DNA of 64,000 nt from UBA5158 sp040389045 (GTDB lineage: Bacteria; Pseudomonadota; Gammaproteobacteria; DSM-16500). Made by a program: the position numbers and the translations under genes. The notes below the pieces were generated by a model that did no database searches, had not been told where the DNA came from, and saw only the letters and a list, made by a program, of their open reading frames with translations. The DNA is taken from contig JAZKAT010000053.1 of assembly GCA_040389045.1 (NCBI GenBank), forward strand, positions 1-64,000. The letters run 5' to 3'. Positions 17,368 to 24,807 of this stretch are shown in pieces. Numbering within the stretch: position 1 is the first letter of the stretch; every line of letters starts with the position of its first letter.

Positions 17368-18387
17368 CTATAAGCTATCTAGCTCTGGTAACAGAAAAGC
17401 CTTGTTAATGTTATGTTTCTCCAAATGTTCTTTCAGAATGAGTAGGGTTTCTAAATTAACTTCAACATTAAATCGAGTAAAATCAAAAAACTTCGTGTCA
17501 ACACCATTCACAGCACGGGCGTTATAATAATTCAATGAAGGAAACTCATTATGCTGCATGAAATGACTGCAAGTATTTTTAAAAAATATGAAAGCACCCT
17601 TTTGGTTAATTGCTCTTTGATTCAAGATAATTTCACTTCTGCTTTTCATATCAAAGGGCATTTGATCGCCAGTATTAATTTTTTCGCAGGTAAATATTGA
17701 TAAAGTTTTAGGAAAGTTAGGCAGCTTTGTGAGGCGATAAGATTGTGTAATTGGATCTATTTCTATCAATTTGTGAATTGCAAAATAAATAGCAACTAGA
17801 TAGTTAAGCGACCAATCCATTGCGCTGGTGGCCACGCCATAATGTTGAGAGAAGGTTTCATCCAATCCAGTAACGTCTTCAATTGGTTTGGCCTTTCGTC
17901 TAGTGCCGTTAAGAAAGTCGTAGTTAATGAGCCATGGATAGGTGCCTTGAATAAGATGAACAAAGGATTTTACTTCTGTCCAAAATTGTTCGCCTCTCAT
18001 TTCTATTAACTCAAGGTCTTTAGGGGAGGCATACTTAGGGTTTTTTCTCAAAAAATCATGAAGTTTATGATTATACTGCGTGAGGTGAATATTGTAGTTG
18101 AAGAATCGTTGTATGACTGGCGGCACAAGACTATGATATTGATGTTGTTTAGTATAGTCTTTGACAAAATTTTTGATTTCTTCATTAACAAACCATTTGT
18201 TTATTTCGGCTCTTGATACAGGAAATTCATTAGCTGTTGCGATGAGAGTTTGTTGTCTATATGCATTAGGGACAAGGAAATATGCGGCATTTTCATGTCC
18301 ACGGAAGGCGACGTTCTTGGATTTCCCAAAAAAATCAAGTTTCTCTAAAAGATCCTGTGCATTTTGTATGTAAGGGTGAGTTTTCAT
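17368..18387 (-). CDS. FRG-domain protein (second of a tandem pair)
   Basis: A 339-residue paralogue in architecture, not in close sequence, of the neighbouring FRG protein. VAFRGHENAAYFLVPNAYR lies near residue 25 and SQHYGVATSAMDWSLNYLV near 178-196, the latter with Ser-Ala-Met where the family usually has Thr-Arg-Leu-Leu. The gene is AT-rich like the whole segment and is transcribed first, toward the other FRG gene. The two may form a heteromeric complex or represent successive acquisitions. Confidence 0.82.
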   Translation of the reverse strand: MKTHPYIQNAQDLLEKLDFFGKSKNVAFRGHENAAYFLVPNAYRQQTLIATANEFPVSRAEINKWFVNEEIKNFVKDYTKQHQYHSLVPPVIQRFFNYNIHLTQYNHKLHDFLRKNPKYASPKDLELIEMRGEQFWTEVKSFVHLIQGTYPWLINYDFLNGTRRKAKPIEDVTGLDETFSQHYGVATSAMDWSLNYLVAIYFAIHKLIEIDPITQSYRLTKLPNFPKTLSIFTCEKINTGDQMPFDMKSRSEIILNQRAINQKGAFIFFKNTCSHFMQHNEFPSLNYYNARAVNGVDTKFFDFTRFNVEVNLETLLILKEHLEKHNINKAFLLPELDSL

Positions 18388-18471
18388 ATTTTATAAATAG
18401 AATTATTAAGGCGTTAATTTTAACATAGAGAAAAAAGAATTTGCAATTTATAAGTTAAATATGAAAATTTT

Positions 18472-18960
18472 TTAGCAGGTGTGTTTGGCTGTTATCAGAA
18501 ATATCAGATATATCGAAGCAAGTGTTAACCAAATTAGTTTGGTAACAAAGCAAATCCTGCTCGAGGTAGTAAAGCCAGGCGGGGGATCAAGCTCAGATTT
18601 TCTTTTTATAGTTCCTTGCTCGATTAATCTATCATAAGTAGATGCAAGATTTTTATAAGCTTCACTTGATAATAAGTATTGAGCAACATCCGATAAGAAA
18701 AATAAAACTAGCAAAACAAGCACTGTGTTAATCTCAAATTCGGTTATGAATCCATATTGATTAGAAATTATAAACCAGCATATACCACCTTCTCCTAAGG
18801 CTAATTGTCTACATGTACTAGATAGAATTGCTGTGTGATGCCTGTATAGTATCCAATAACGCTCCCTAACATACAAAAGAAGTTTCTCTTTTAAGCGAGC
18901 GGTTTTATTTTTGTTTTCTTTTTTATTAGTAAGCTTTTCTTGTGAATTAATGTCTACCAT
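18472..18960 (-). CDS. Hypothetical membrane protein, 162 residues
   Basis: A protein of no known family. A Lys/Glu-rich cytosolic N-terminus (about 1-35) is followed by a hydrophobic pair near 65-100 (GGICWFIISNQYGF and INTVLVLLVLFFLSDVAQYLL) and a C-terminal membrane segment, FVTKLIWLTLASIYLIFLI. Its start overlaps the end of the upstream exported protein by 7 bp, so the two are coupled. Confidence 0.6.
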   Translation of the reverse strand: MVDINSQEKLTNKKENKNKTARLKEKLLLYVRERYWILYRHHTAILSSTCRQLALGEGGICWFIISNQYGFITEFEINTVLVLLVLFFLSDVAQYLLSSEAYKNLASTYDRLIEQGTIKRKSELDPPPGFTTSSRICFVTKLIWLTLASIYLIFLITAKHTC

Positions 18961-19313
18961 TTTTTTGGCTCGCTTGGCATCTCTTCACCACCTTGTAAAC
19001 GTGACATCACTTCGCGAATTTTATTATGGAGGGGATGGTTGGATGAGTTTTTATTTAAATCATCCATTTCAGTTTTACTTAAGGATAGCTGTTCGGATTT
19101 TCCATGGGAAATTATTGTGAATGTTAAATGATTATCGCTGCTACTTGATATCTTAACTTCAGCAGATTTATCATATTTTTTAACTATATTAGTAATTGTG
19201 TTATTGAGATCTTTTTGATTTTGGGCAGATGACATATCCTCATTTCCTTTTGCATATGTAAGTAATGGGAAAATCAACAAAAGCAGCCTAATAATTCTAA
19301 ATAGACCAATCAT
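18954..19313 (-). CDS. Small exported hypothetical protein
   Basis: A 119-residue protein with a signal peptide of about 22 residues (MIGLFRIIRLLLLIFPLLTYAKG) and a polar, Ser/Asp/Lys-rich mature part. I recognise no family. The 7-bp overlap with the downstream membrane-protein gene suggests a two-gene envelope unit, possibly anchoring or modulating that protein. Confidence 0.55.
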   Translation of the reverse strand: MIGLFRIIRLLLLIFPLLTYAKGNEDMSSAQNQKDLNNTITNIVKKYDKSAEVKISSSSDNHLTFTIISHGKSEQLSLSKTEMDDLNKNSSNHPLHNKIREVMSRLQGGEEMPSEPKKW

Positions 19314-19654
19314 TAAAAATTCCTCAAATCAGGAAGGCTATCTAATTAGTATATCTATGTTTGATATTAAGAATGTCGAGGTAATGTTAAAATAAATACA
19401 TTATGCTCATTTTATATTCAATAATCTGCTAATTGATTCTTTTTGTGTCTTTGAGAGTTTGGGCGTAAAAATAGGCAACAGGCAATTTCAAAACTTTCGC
19501 AATACGCCAAATCGGTCAGACTCATATTCATTCCGCGGTGGCGGCTTAAAAAGTTAGCCTCTAATCTGGCTTCTTTGTATCTTTTGCAAAGGGGTGAACG
19601 ATCCATTAAAAGCTCGTAAAGTAATTAACAACACTATTTACTTTCGCGAATAAC
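19314..19654. other. Intergenic stretch, possible gene remnant
   Basis: The only open frame is minus-strand 19418-19606 (62 codons), basic and Cys-containing (SRHRGMNMSLTDLAYCESF). It has no clear ribosome site and no family I recognise. It could be the tail of a decayed gene; I do not call it as a gene. The rest is AT-rich without evident structure. Confidence 0.4.
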
Positions 19655-19963
19655 CTATACTTGAACTTCTTCGGAATCATTTTCAATTAGCTCATAATGT
19701 TTATTGTTGTATTCAAAATATATTTTATTATTTTGTTTTTCTATTTGAACTTGTAATTCTTCACATGTGGCGTTCTGAGTTCTGGTATAGAAGTTTAAAT
19801 CTTCCATAGTCATTGCTTCTGACATTCCTTTAGGGGCGGCTAATGAGGGGGTAGTGGCATTTTTTCTTGCTGTATTCTCATCATTAGACCAAATTATTAT
19901 TTCTCTAAATTCATCCTGTTTTATTTTTGGTTTGAGTATAAAAACTTTAGGTTTATTAATCAT
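19655..19963 (-). CDS. Hypothetical protein, 102 residues
   Basis: A small polar protein, MINKPKVFILKPKIKQDEF onward, ending in a Glu/Asp-rich tail with two beta-like strands (KIYFEYNNKHYELIE). No family is recognised. It lies 32 bp after the leucine-rich-repeat gene on the same strand, so it is probably the last gene of a three-gene unit with 19996-20700 and 20712-21647. Confidence 0.5.
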   Translation of the reverse strand: MINKPKVFILKPKIKQDEFREIIIWSNDENTARKNATTPSLAAPKGMSEAMTMEDLNFYTRTQNATCEELQVQIEKQNNKIYFEYNNKHYELIENDSEEVQV

Positions 19964-19995
19964 AATACTTAATTCCTAGATAGCAAAACACAGTA

Positions 19996-20700
19996 TTATC
20001 TTTTTATGTTTAAATTATTAGAAATCCCGGGTTTTTCCATTTCATCGAGCTTTGATCTCAAAGACTTCCTTTGCTCCTCAGTGCAAACAAAACCATCAAA
20101 TGCCGTTGCTATAGAAGCTTTATCAAGTTTATGTGTAGCAGCATTCGTATTTATAATTTTTAATAATCCTGGCGCTGAGAGATTTGCTCCAGAAAAATCA
20201 ACTTCTTTTACCATAGAGGTTTTTTCAACAAATGATAATGCAGCATCATCACCTATCCTAGACAATCTCAAAGATAGTATATTAACAGGAACTGTTGATA
20301 ATGCTTTTGCTGACTTAATGCTAATATCGGTACCCTGAATAAATAAACTTTCTAGCTCAATGTTTCTTGATTTTAGTGCTTTAACAAGATTGAGAATATC
20401 ATCTTCATCAAATTTAAGATAATTCAATGTTAGATTTTTAACAATAGTGTTTTGAGATAATGCTGAGAAAAATAAGTTTTTTTCCTCTTTCGTCAACACT
20501 CGGTTCTTAAGTGATTTATTCGTTACAATGATGCTTAAAAGTGTTGAATCGTTGTTATTTAAACGGTCTATCTCAAGTATTTGTTTGACCTTAGCGTAAG
20601 TAACAGCAGATGGTGACTTTTCCTCATCCTCAAAAAAATTAGTTTTGTTCGGATGTTTGTGTTCATCTGTCTGAAAAGCGGGCGTTCTTGGTTTGCTCAT
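19996..20700 (-). CDS. Leucine-rich-repeat-like protein, candidate effector
   Basis: A 234-residue protein with about 4 irregular ribonuclease-inhibitor-type repeats between residues about 80 and 200: LTLNYLKFDEDDILNLVKAL, LESLFIQGTDISIKSAKALS, ILSLRLSRIGDDAALSFVEK and VKEVDFSGANLSAPGLLKII. Each has the LxxLxLxxN-type strand plus helix. Such eukaryote-like LRRs in Legionellales are often secreted effectors. No signal peptide is present. It is preceded by 11 bp from the putative cysteine protease gene and probably cotranscribed with it. Confidence 0.65.
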   Translation of the reverse strand: MSKPRTPAFQTDEHKHPNKTNFFEDEEKSPSAVTYAKVKQILEIDRLNNNDSTLLSIIVTNKSLKNRVLTKEEKNLFFSALSQNTIVKNLTLNYLKFDEDDILNLVKALKSRNIELESLFIQGTDISIKSAKALSTVPVNILSLRLSRIGDDAALSFVEKTSMVKEVDFSGANLSAPGLLKIINTNAATHKLDKASIATAFDGFVCTEEQRKSLRSKLDEMEKPGISNNLNIKR

Positions 20701-20711
20701 GACTTTTTCTC

Positions 20712-21647
20712 CTATCTCATTCTAAGACTTGATGGTTTTAAGGGCTGTGATTCAGTGAACTCTTCAGGGTGCTTGTTAGCATATTCAATTTTGTTCATTA
20801 TAACTTGGTGCCTCTTAGCTATATGATCTTCAGTTATAACCCCTTTAGGGGAAATTCTTTTACCAGTGTCATCAATGTATTCACCAGTAATTATTTTTGC
20901 TTGTTGCACACTTAATCCAGCAGCTTTATGAAAGTCATGGCCAAGTAGAGTAACCTCTCCTTTGTAGCCAACTAATTCTATTTGTTTAAATCCCCTATCA
21001 TTTAGGGCTTTAAAAAGACTATCTACCATGCTGTCGCTGTAACAGCAAAATAACTTTAATTTCTTGTGTTCTTTGCTTAACCCTTTTAATTCTAAATGTG
21101 CAGCGAGCTGTTGGCTGTTAAATTCAATATCGTCACCTGACTTCGTTAGCCCACCTATTGTACCCCTTGGCTTATGGTTTTCACCGTCAACGAAGGTATG
21201 GCAATGAATATATAATATACCATCACCAGGAATATGTCTGAGGATATTGCTTTTGCTATCCATAATAACTTGTCTTCGATTTGCTTGCTGAATTCTCCAT
21301 GTATCTGCGGCCTGTTCCATTTCATCTTCGCCATTTGCTAATAAATACATGAATTGTTTAGTAGTTTTTGGTATTTCATCATTTTCTAAGGGATTTCTTT
21401 GTGTTATTGAGCGTGTACGAGGCCGATTATCACTAATCGATTTATTTTCACTTTTTTCATCTATAGGCGTTTGTTGTAGAGTTTGGCTGACTTGTGGTGT
21501 TGGAAGATTTAATCTTTGCATCATAGTAGCAGTGCTGCTGGATGTGTTAGGTAGATCACCCATAGTTCTTCTTCTAGTATGTCGGGAGACAGCATCTTCG
21601 GGATTTGGTGATTGAGTAGCCGAGCGTCTACGCCTGCTATCGCTCAT
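20712..21647 (-). CDS. Putative clan CD (caspase/C80-like) cysteine protease, candidate effector
   Basis: A 311-residue protein. Residues 1-95 are basic and Ser/Thr/Pro-rich and look disordered (SDSRRRRSATQSPNPEDAV). Residues about 143-230 carry a pattern like clan CD proteases: a strand ending in His, GILYIHCHTF (His148/His150), then Gly-rich TIGGLTKSGDD, then a strand ending in Cys, LKLFCCYSD (Cys201/Cys202), followed by SMVDSLFKAL. This is the His...Cys dyad arrangement of caspases, C80 and CHAT domains. The match is short, so the assignment is tentative. First gene of the unit with the LRR gene. Confidence 0.4.
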   Translation of the reverse strand: MSDSRRRRSATQSPNPEDAVSRHTRRRTMGDLPNTSSSTATMMQRLNLPTPQVSQTLQQTPIDEKSENKSISDNRPRTRSITQRNPLENDEIPKTTKQFMYLLANGEDEMEQAADTWRIQQANRRQVIMDSKSNILRHIPGDGILYIHCHTFVDGENHKPRGTIGGLTKSGDDIEFNSQQLAAHLELKGLSKEHKKLKLFCCYSDSMVDSLFKALNDRGFKQIELVGYKGEVTLLGHDFHKAAGLSVQQAKIITGEYIDDTGKRISPKGVITEDHIAKRHQVIMNKIEYANKHPEEFTESQPLKPSSLRMR

Positions 21648-21824
21648 AAAGTTACCAAAGTATGATTAATAGTCTAATTATAGCTAAAGGAGGGCTATGC
21701 GAGGGAAAACTAGCTTCAAATTGAAAATTTTATTAATTTGAAAATTTACTTAAAATAAAAATATTAATAAATACAATCTGTTAATGAAGTTCGCTAAATA
21801 TGCATTTATGGTTATATTTTGAAC

Positions 21825-21854
21825 TTGACAGTAATTTGGAGAATTGGCTATACT
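21825..21854 (+). promoter_or_regulatory. Strong sigma-70 promoter of the candidate small RNA
   Basis: TTGACA at 21825-21830, an 18-bp spacer and TATACT at 21849-21854 on the plus strand. No plus-strand gene starts for about 950 bp, so the promoter points at the structured segment that follows. Confidence 0.7.
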
Positions 21855-21860
21855 TGCGTT

Positions 21861-21940
21861 ACATAGTCTTTGTACCCGAACCGGCGCCGGATGGCGTTCT
21901 TCTCTAGAAGTCTCTAGAGTAGGGTACATAAGACGACCTA
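21861..21940 (+). ncRNA. Candidate structured small RNA
   Basis: The segment downstream of the promoter folds well. GTCTTTGTACCC (21866-21877) pairs with GGGTACATAAGAC (21922-21934) with one bulged T, closing a loop that contains the self-complementary CCGGCGCCGG (21881-21890) and the hairpin CTCTAGA-AGTC-TCTAGAG (21902-21919). Its 3' side reaches the stop of the minus-strand DUF3800 gene, so the RNA would be antisense to that mRNA's end. No U-run terminator is seen, so the 3' end is unknown. I recognise no named RNA family. Confidence 0.45.
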
Positions 21941-22621
21941 TTTAAAATCCCAGATATTCTTGATCTTACCCCGCTTCTTAAGTACATCCAACCAACGGTT
22001 GGCATCTTTACGTTTTTCACTATAACTTCTTGCAATTGCTCCCACTACCATGTCTGCCAGTTGAATAAGATTATCTGATCTAGAGTCGGTAAATTTAAAT
22101 TTTTTAATTTTGTGTTCCCCGACGGATTTTCGTAAATAAAGGCTTAATGCTTTTTTGAATTCTTTATCGCCACTTCCATCTATTTTGATTGATGCGTCTT
22201 GCAGCACATCATTGTCATGCTGCATTAGCGATTTAACAAAATAATTGTAAAAAGAATCGGTCTCAGTTCGCAGTTTCGAACTATAGATATTTCTTTTGTT
22301 AACAACCAATGCTCTTACTTCAAAGTCAAACTTACAAATAGCTTCGAAAAATTTATCTTTGATCGCGGCGTGCGTTTTACTGAATTTGAATTCAGGATTG
22401 ATTTTAAGAGTTTGTCGAAGTTCGGCGATAGCTTTACTGGCAGCTTCTGCTTGCCTGAAATTTTTAAAAATAACCATCCCGACAACAAAGTAAGGCGTTG
22501 AACCTTTTGTCAGCTTAAATCCTGGGCAGCCACTTTCATCGATTAACACTAGCAACGGTGTATCCTTTCTTGTTTCGCAAGTGAAACGGCTAATTATCTG
22601 TGATGATGGGGTTGACGTCAA
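21938..22621 (-). CDS. DUF3800 domain protein
   Basis: A 227-residue protein with the DUF3800 signature: a strand LLVLIDESGCPGFK with the conserved DESG, a YFVVGMVIF strand, and the C-terminal DSRSDNLIQLADMVVGAIARS with conserved Asp residues. The fold is thought to be RNase H-like, and the family is frequent in mobile and defence loci, but its activity is not established. The longest start is TTG. The gene sits at the right edge of the accessory island next to a large inverted repeat. Confidence 0.85.
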   Translation of the reverse strand: MTSTPSSQIISRFTCETRKDTPLLVLIDESGCPGFKLTKGSTPYFVVGMVIFKNFRQAEAASKAIAELRQTLKINPEFKFSKTHAAIKDKFFEAICKFDFEVRALVVNKRNIYSSKLRTETDSFYNYFVKSLMQHDNDVLQDASIKIDGSGDKEFKKALSLYLRKSVGEHKIKKFKFTDSRSDNLIQLADMVVGAIARSYSEKRKDANRWLDVLKKRGKIKNIWDFK

Positions 22622-22627
22622 TTAATC

Positions 22628-22718
22628 TAGTAGCCGTATGTAGCGCAGCGGAATACAGGTGAGCTCGATTTAAATCTTTTGATTCCCCGTATTCCGCCGC
22701 GCTGCATACGGGCTACTA
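22628..22718. repeat. Family C inverted repeat (TAGTAGCC...GGCTACTA)
   Basis: Left arm TAGTAGCCGTATGTAGCGCA (continuing GCGGAATACAGG) pairs with the right arm CCCCGTATTCCGCCGCGCTG (continuing CATACGGGCTACTA) across about 25 bp. A partial copy lies at about 29713-29731. The arms are long enough to form a strong hairpin between divergent genes. Confidence 0.85.
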
Positions 22719-22806
22719 TTTTTAGAAGCAAGCAGTAAGTTTGAGTTGATGCAAAAGGCAATTTTATTTAGTATGGTTTGAATTCAATGTGATATTCAGA
22801 GTTTTT

Positions 22807-23688
22807 ATGCAGAAGCCCAACCTTTTTTCATTCTTGAACCAATTTGTCAAAAATCATTATCGTTCGGGGTATCAAAATCAGCATTGGGTTCAAAAGGAAT
22901 TTAATCGGGATTTTATTAATTTTGATTTAGATAATTATTATCTCAATTTGCGAGATCAGATTGTTCAATTATTAATCAAAAAAAATGTTATCACTCAGCC
23001 AATTTTATTAGAAGATTTACATTTGCATCTTGCCAATGAGTGGAAGGCTTATGGGAATGATGGGATTGGGAAAATTGGAACTCTCTTTTATGAAACAAAT
23101 GCTAAATTTAAAGAGGTGTTGCATCAATTTATTTATCATGTCCTCTATAAAAAAATTATAAAAAAACCATTTTTATTTCAAGTTACCCCTACCTTTAGAG
23201 TGCATTGTCCCGGTTCTTCAAATGCGGAATTTTTTCCGCATTATCACACCGACCTGGCGTTAGGGCATCCTCCTTATGAAATGAATTTATGGATTCCTCT
23301 CACTGCTAAACGTGACGGGCACGGTTTTTATTTGGCTTCACTTAATGATTCAAGAGAAATTGCAGATTATATTGATTATGACTTGCCAACATTGATGAAT
23401 GAATCAGTTTTTAGAGAAAAGGATTATCTTGCGCTCTGTGAACCCAAATTAATTCCTGTCGAAGTAGAAGCAGGGCAGGGATTATTGTTTGATAGCAGAT
23501 GTTTTCATACAGCAATGCCGATTAAAGATCATACCCGTATTTCAATGGATTTTCGTATTGTGTTAGAAGAAGATTTTTTAAAAGCTGACATTGTGTATGA
23601 GAACCGCGGAATACGTAGACAACTTAAGTTGTTGCCAGGCAATTATTATTATCACGCAACTTCAGCTGAATTAGACGAAGTCATATGA
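22807..23688 (+). CDS. 2-oxoglutarate/Fe(II)-dependent oxygenase-like protein
   Basis: A non-haem iron enzyme of phytanoyl-CoA dioxygenase/StrG-like type, 293 residues from ATG 22807; a GTG at 22789 lacks a ribosome site. The metal triad is visible as His147-x-Asp149 in FFPHYHTDLALG and His234 in SRCFHTAMP, with Arg244 (DHTRISMDFRI) placed to bind 2-oxoglutarate. It probably hydroxylates a small molecule; the substrate is unknown. A membrane protein begins 7 bp after its stop, so the pair is an operon. Confidence 0.78.
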   Translation: MQKPNLFSFLNQFVKNHYRSGYQNQHWVQKEFNRDFINFDLDNYYLNLRDQIVQLLIKKNVITQPILLEDLHLHLANEWKAYGNDGIGKIGTLFYETNAKFKEVLHQFIYHVLYKKIIKKPFLFQVTPTFRVHCPGSSNAEFFPHYHTDLALGHPPYEMNLWIPLTAKRDGHGFYLASLNDSREIADYIDYDLPTLMNESVFREKDYLALCEPKLIPVEVEAGQGLLFDSRCFHTAMPIKDHTRISMDFRIVLEEDFLKADIVYENRGIRRQLKLLPGNYYYHATSAELDEVI

Positions 23689-23695
23689 GAAATTT

Positions 23696-24661
23696 ATGCA
23701 ACGTAGTGTTACGAAAGTAGATGATATTGAGAAGCTAATCCTGAGTTATTTGTTGGAAACTGAAGCTGATTTGGATCAGTTTGTTAACTTATATCCCCTT
23801 ATGTTTACCTCAGCTACTAAAATAAAAGATCTTATCTCGAGCTACAGGCAAAAATACACTTTACCTAATTACGAACAGGTCTCCAAAGAAATACAGGTCT
23901 TCCGCACTTTTGCAGTAGAGGATTTGGGATTTGTAAATACGAGTCAATCAAATCTTCTTGATTCTATTTTTGAACTTCTGGAAATTGCCCATAAGCCGCT
24001 TGTTGTTAAAAATCAAATGGTATTATTGATAGCGCTTTTAGAGAAAACAAAAAATCCTAGTATAGTGCTTTCCATAGAAAACATTGAATTGAGTAAAACA
24101 GTCAAACGATGTGAAGATTTCCTTAAAGCCTATCCTGCTAATAAACGTTTCGGTCATGTTGAACCCAAAAGATTCGATGATATTCTGATTATGTTTTTTC
24201 AATTAAAAATTCACGAGCTGCTTCCAAAATTTATTAGTTATCAATGTTGTCATATTTTTGGAGATAATGAAGTTGAAGTGATTGAAGAAGAAAAAATGCT
24301 TTATAAGGATACTAAAAGTTTAATTGAAAAAAGATCTTCTCAAATCGAGCAATCACGTAAAACTAATTTTAAAATGACGTTAGTATCATTTTGCGTATCG
24401 TTAGTAGCAGTCTTGTCTCTTTTTACTATCCCGAGAAACGATGATGGCTCTGTTACAAAGAACGATGAAAATACAAAGTTATTTCTCTATTCCTTTTTTA
24501 CCATGGTAATAAGCGCAAGCTTAGGAAGCTATTTTATAACTGAGAATCGAGATATAAAAAGGAAGCTAACATTTTTTCAAGAAAAGACTAGTTACCTATT
24601 ACCCAAAGACGATAGCACCCTTGATAATAAAATCTCTTCAAGAAAATTGCAGATGCATTAA
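23696..24661 (+). CDS. Hypothetical protein with C-terminal membrane pair
   Basis: A 321-residue protein of unrecognised family. About 230 helical cytosolic residues are followed by two hydrophobic segments, MTLVSFCVSLVAVLSLFTIP and YSFFTMVISASLGSYFI, and a short charged tail. This tail-anchored layout occurs in effectors and in membrane-bound accessory proteins. It is tightly coupled (7 bp) to the preceding oxygenase gene. Confidence 0.55.
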   Translation: MQRSVTKVDDIEKLILSYLLETEADLDQFVNLYPLMFTSATKIKDLISSYRQKYTLPNYEQVSKEIQVFRTFAVEDLGFVNTSQSNLLDSIFELLEIAHKPLVVKNQMVLLIALLEKTKNPSIVLSIENIELSKTVKRCEDFLKAYPANKRFGHVEPKRFDDILIMFFQLKIHELLPKFISYQCCHIFGDNEVEVIEEEKMLYKDTKSLIEKRSSQIEQSRKTNFKMTLVSFCVSLVAVLSLFTIPRNDDGSVTKNDENTKLFLYSFFTMVISASLGSYFITENRDIKRKLTFFQEKTSYLLPKDDSTLDNKISSRKLQMH

Positions 24662-24747
24662 GATATTTTGCAGACTTTTTAGTTAAAAGATGCAGTTGTC
24701 GGAACGATCACGTTATAAATCATATGGTTATCTCCATTAAAAAAATA

Positions 24748-24787
24748 TTAGTTGCATTAAGCAACTAATGGTTGTATTATGCAACTA
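24748..24787. promoter_or_regulatory. Tandem MarR-type operators
   Basis: Two palindromes: TTAGTTGC-ATTAA-GCAACTAA (24748-24768, perfect 8-bp arms) and TGGTTGT-ATTAT-GCAACTA (24769-24787, imperfect). Their centres are 20 bp apart, about two helical turns, so two dimers could bind the same face. They end 20 bp before the likely ATG of the MarR-GNAT gene and suggest autoregulation. Confidence 0.75.
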
Positions 24788-24807
24788 CTTTTAATGTGGA
24801 ACTCGTT

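Noticed and set aside
19418..19606. 62-codon minus-strand frame
   Set aside because: No ribosome site, no recognisable family and odd composition; kept only as a note on that intergenic stretch.
14457..22720. Integrase gene or att repeat defining an integrated element at tRNA-Glu
   Set aside because: No integrase or transposase frame is present and I found no copy of the tRNA-Glu 3' end at the far side, so the island is not called a mobile element.
24772..24807. Upstream TTG start for the MarR-GNAT gene
   Set aside because: It lies inside the operator palindrome and has no ribosome site; ATG 24808 is preferred.
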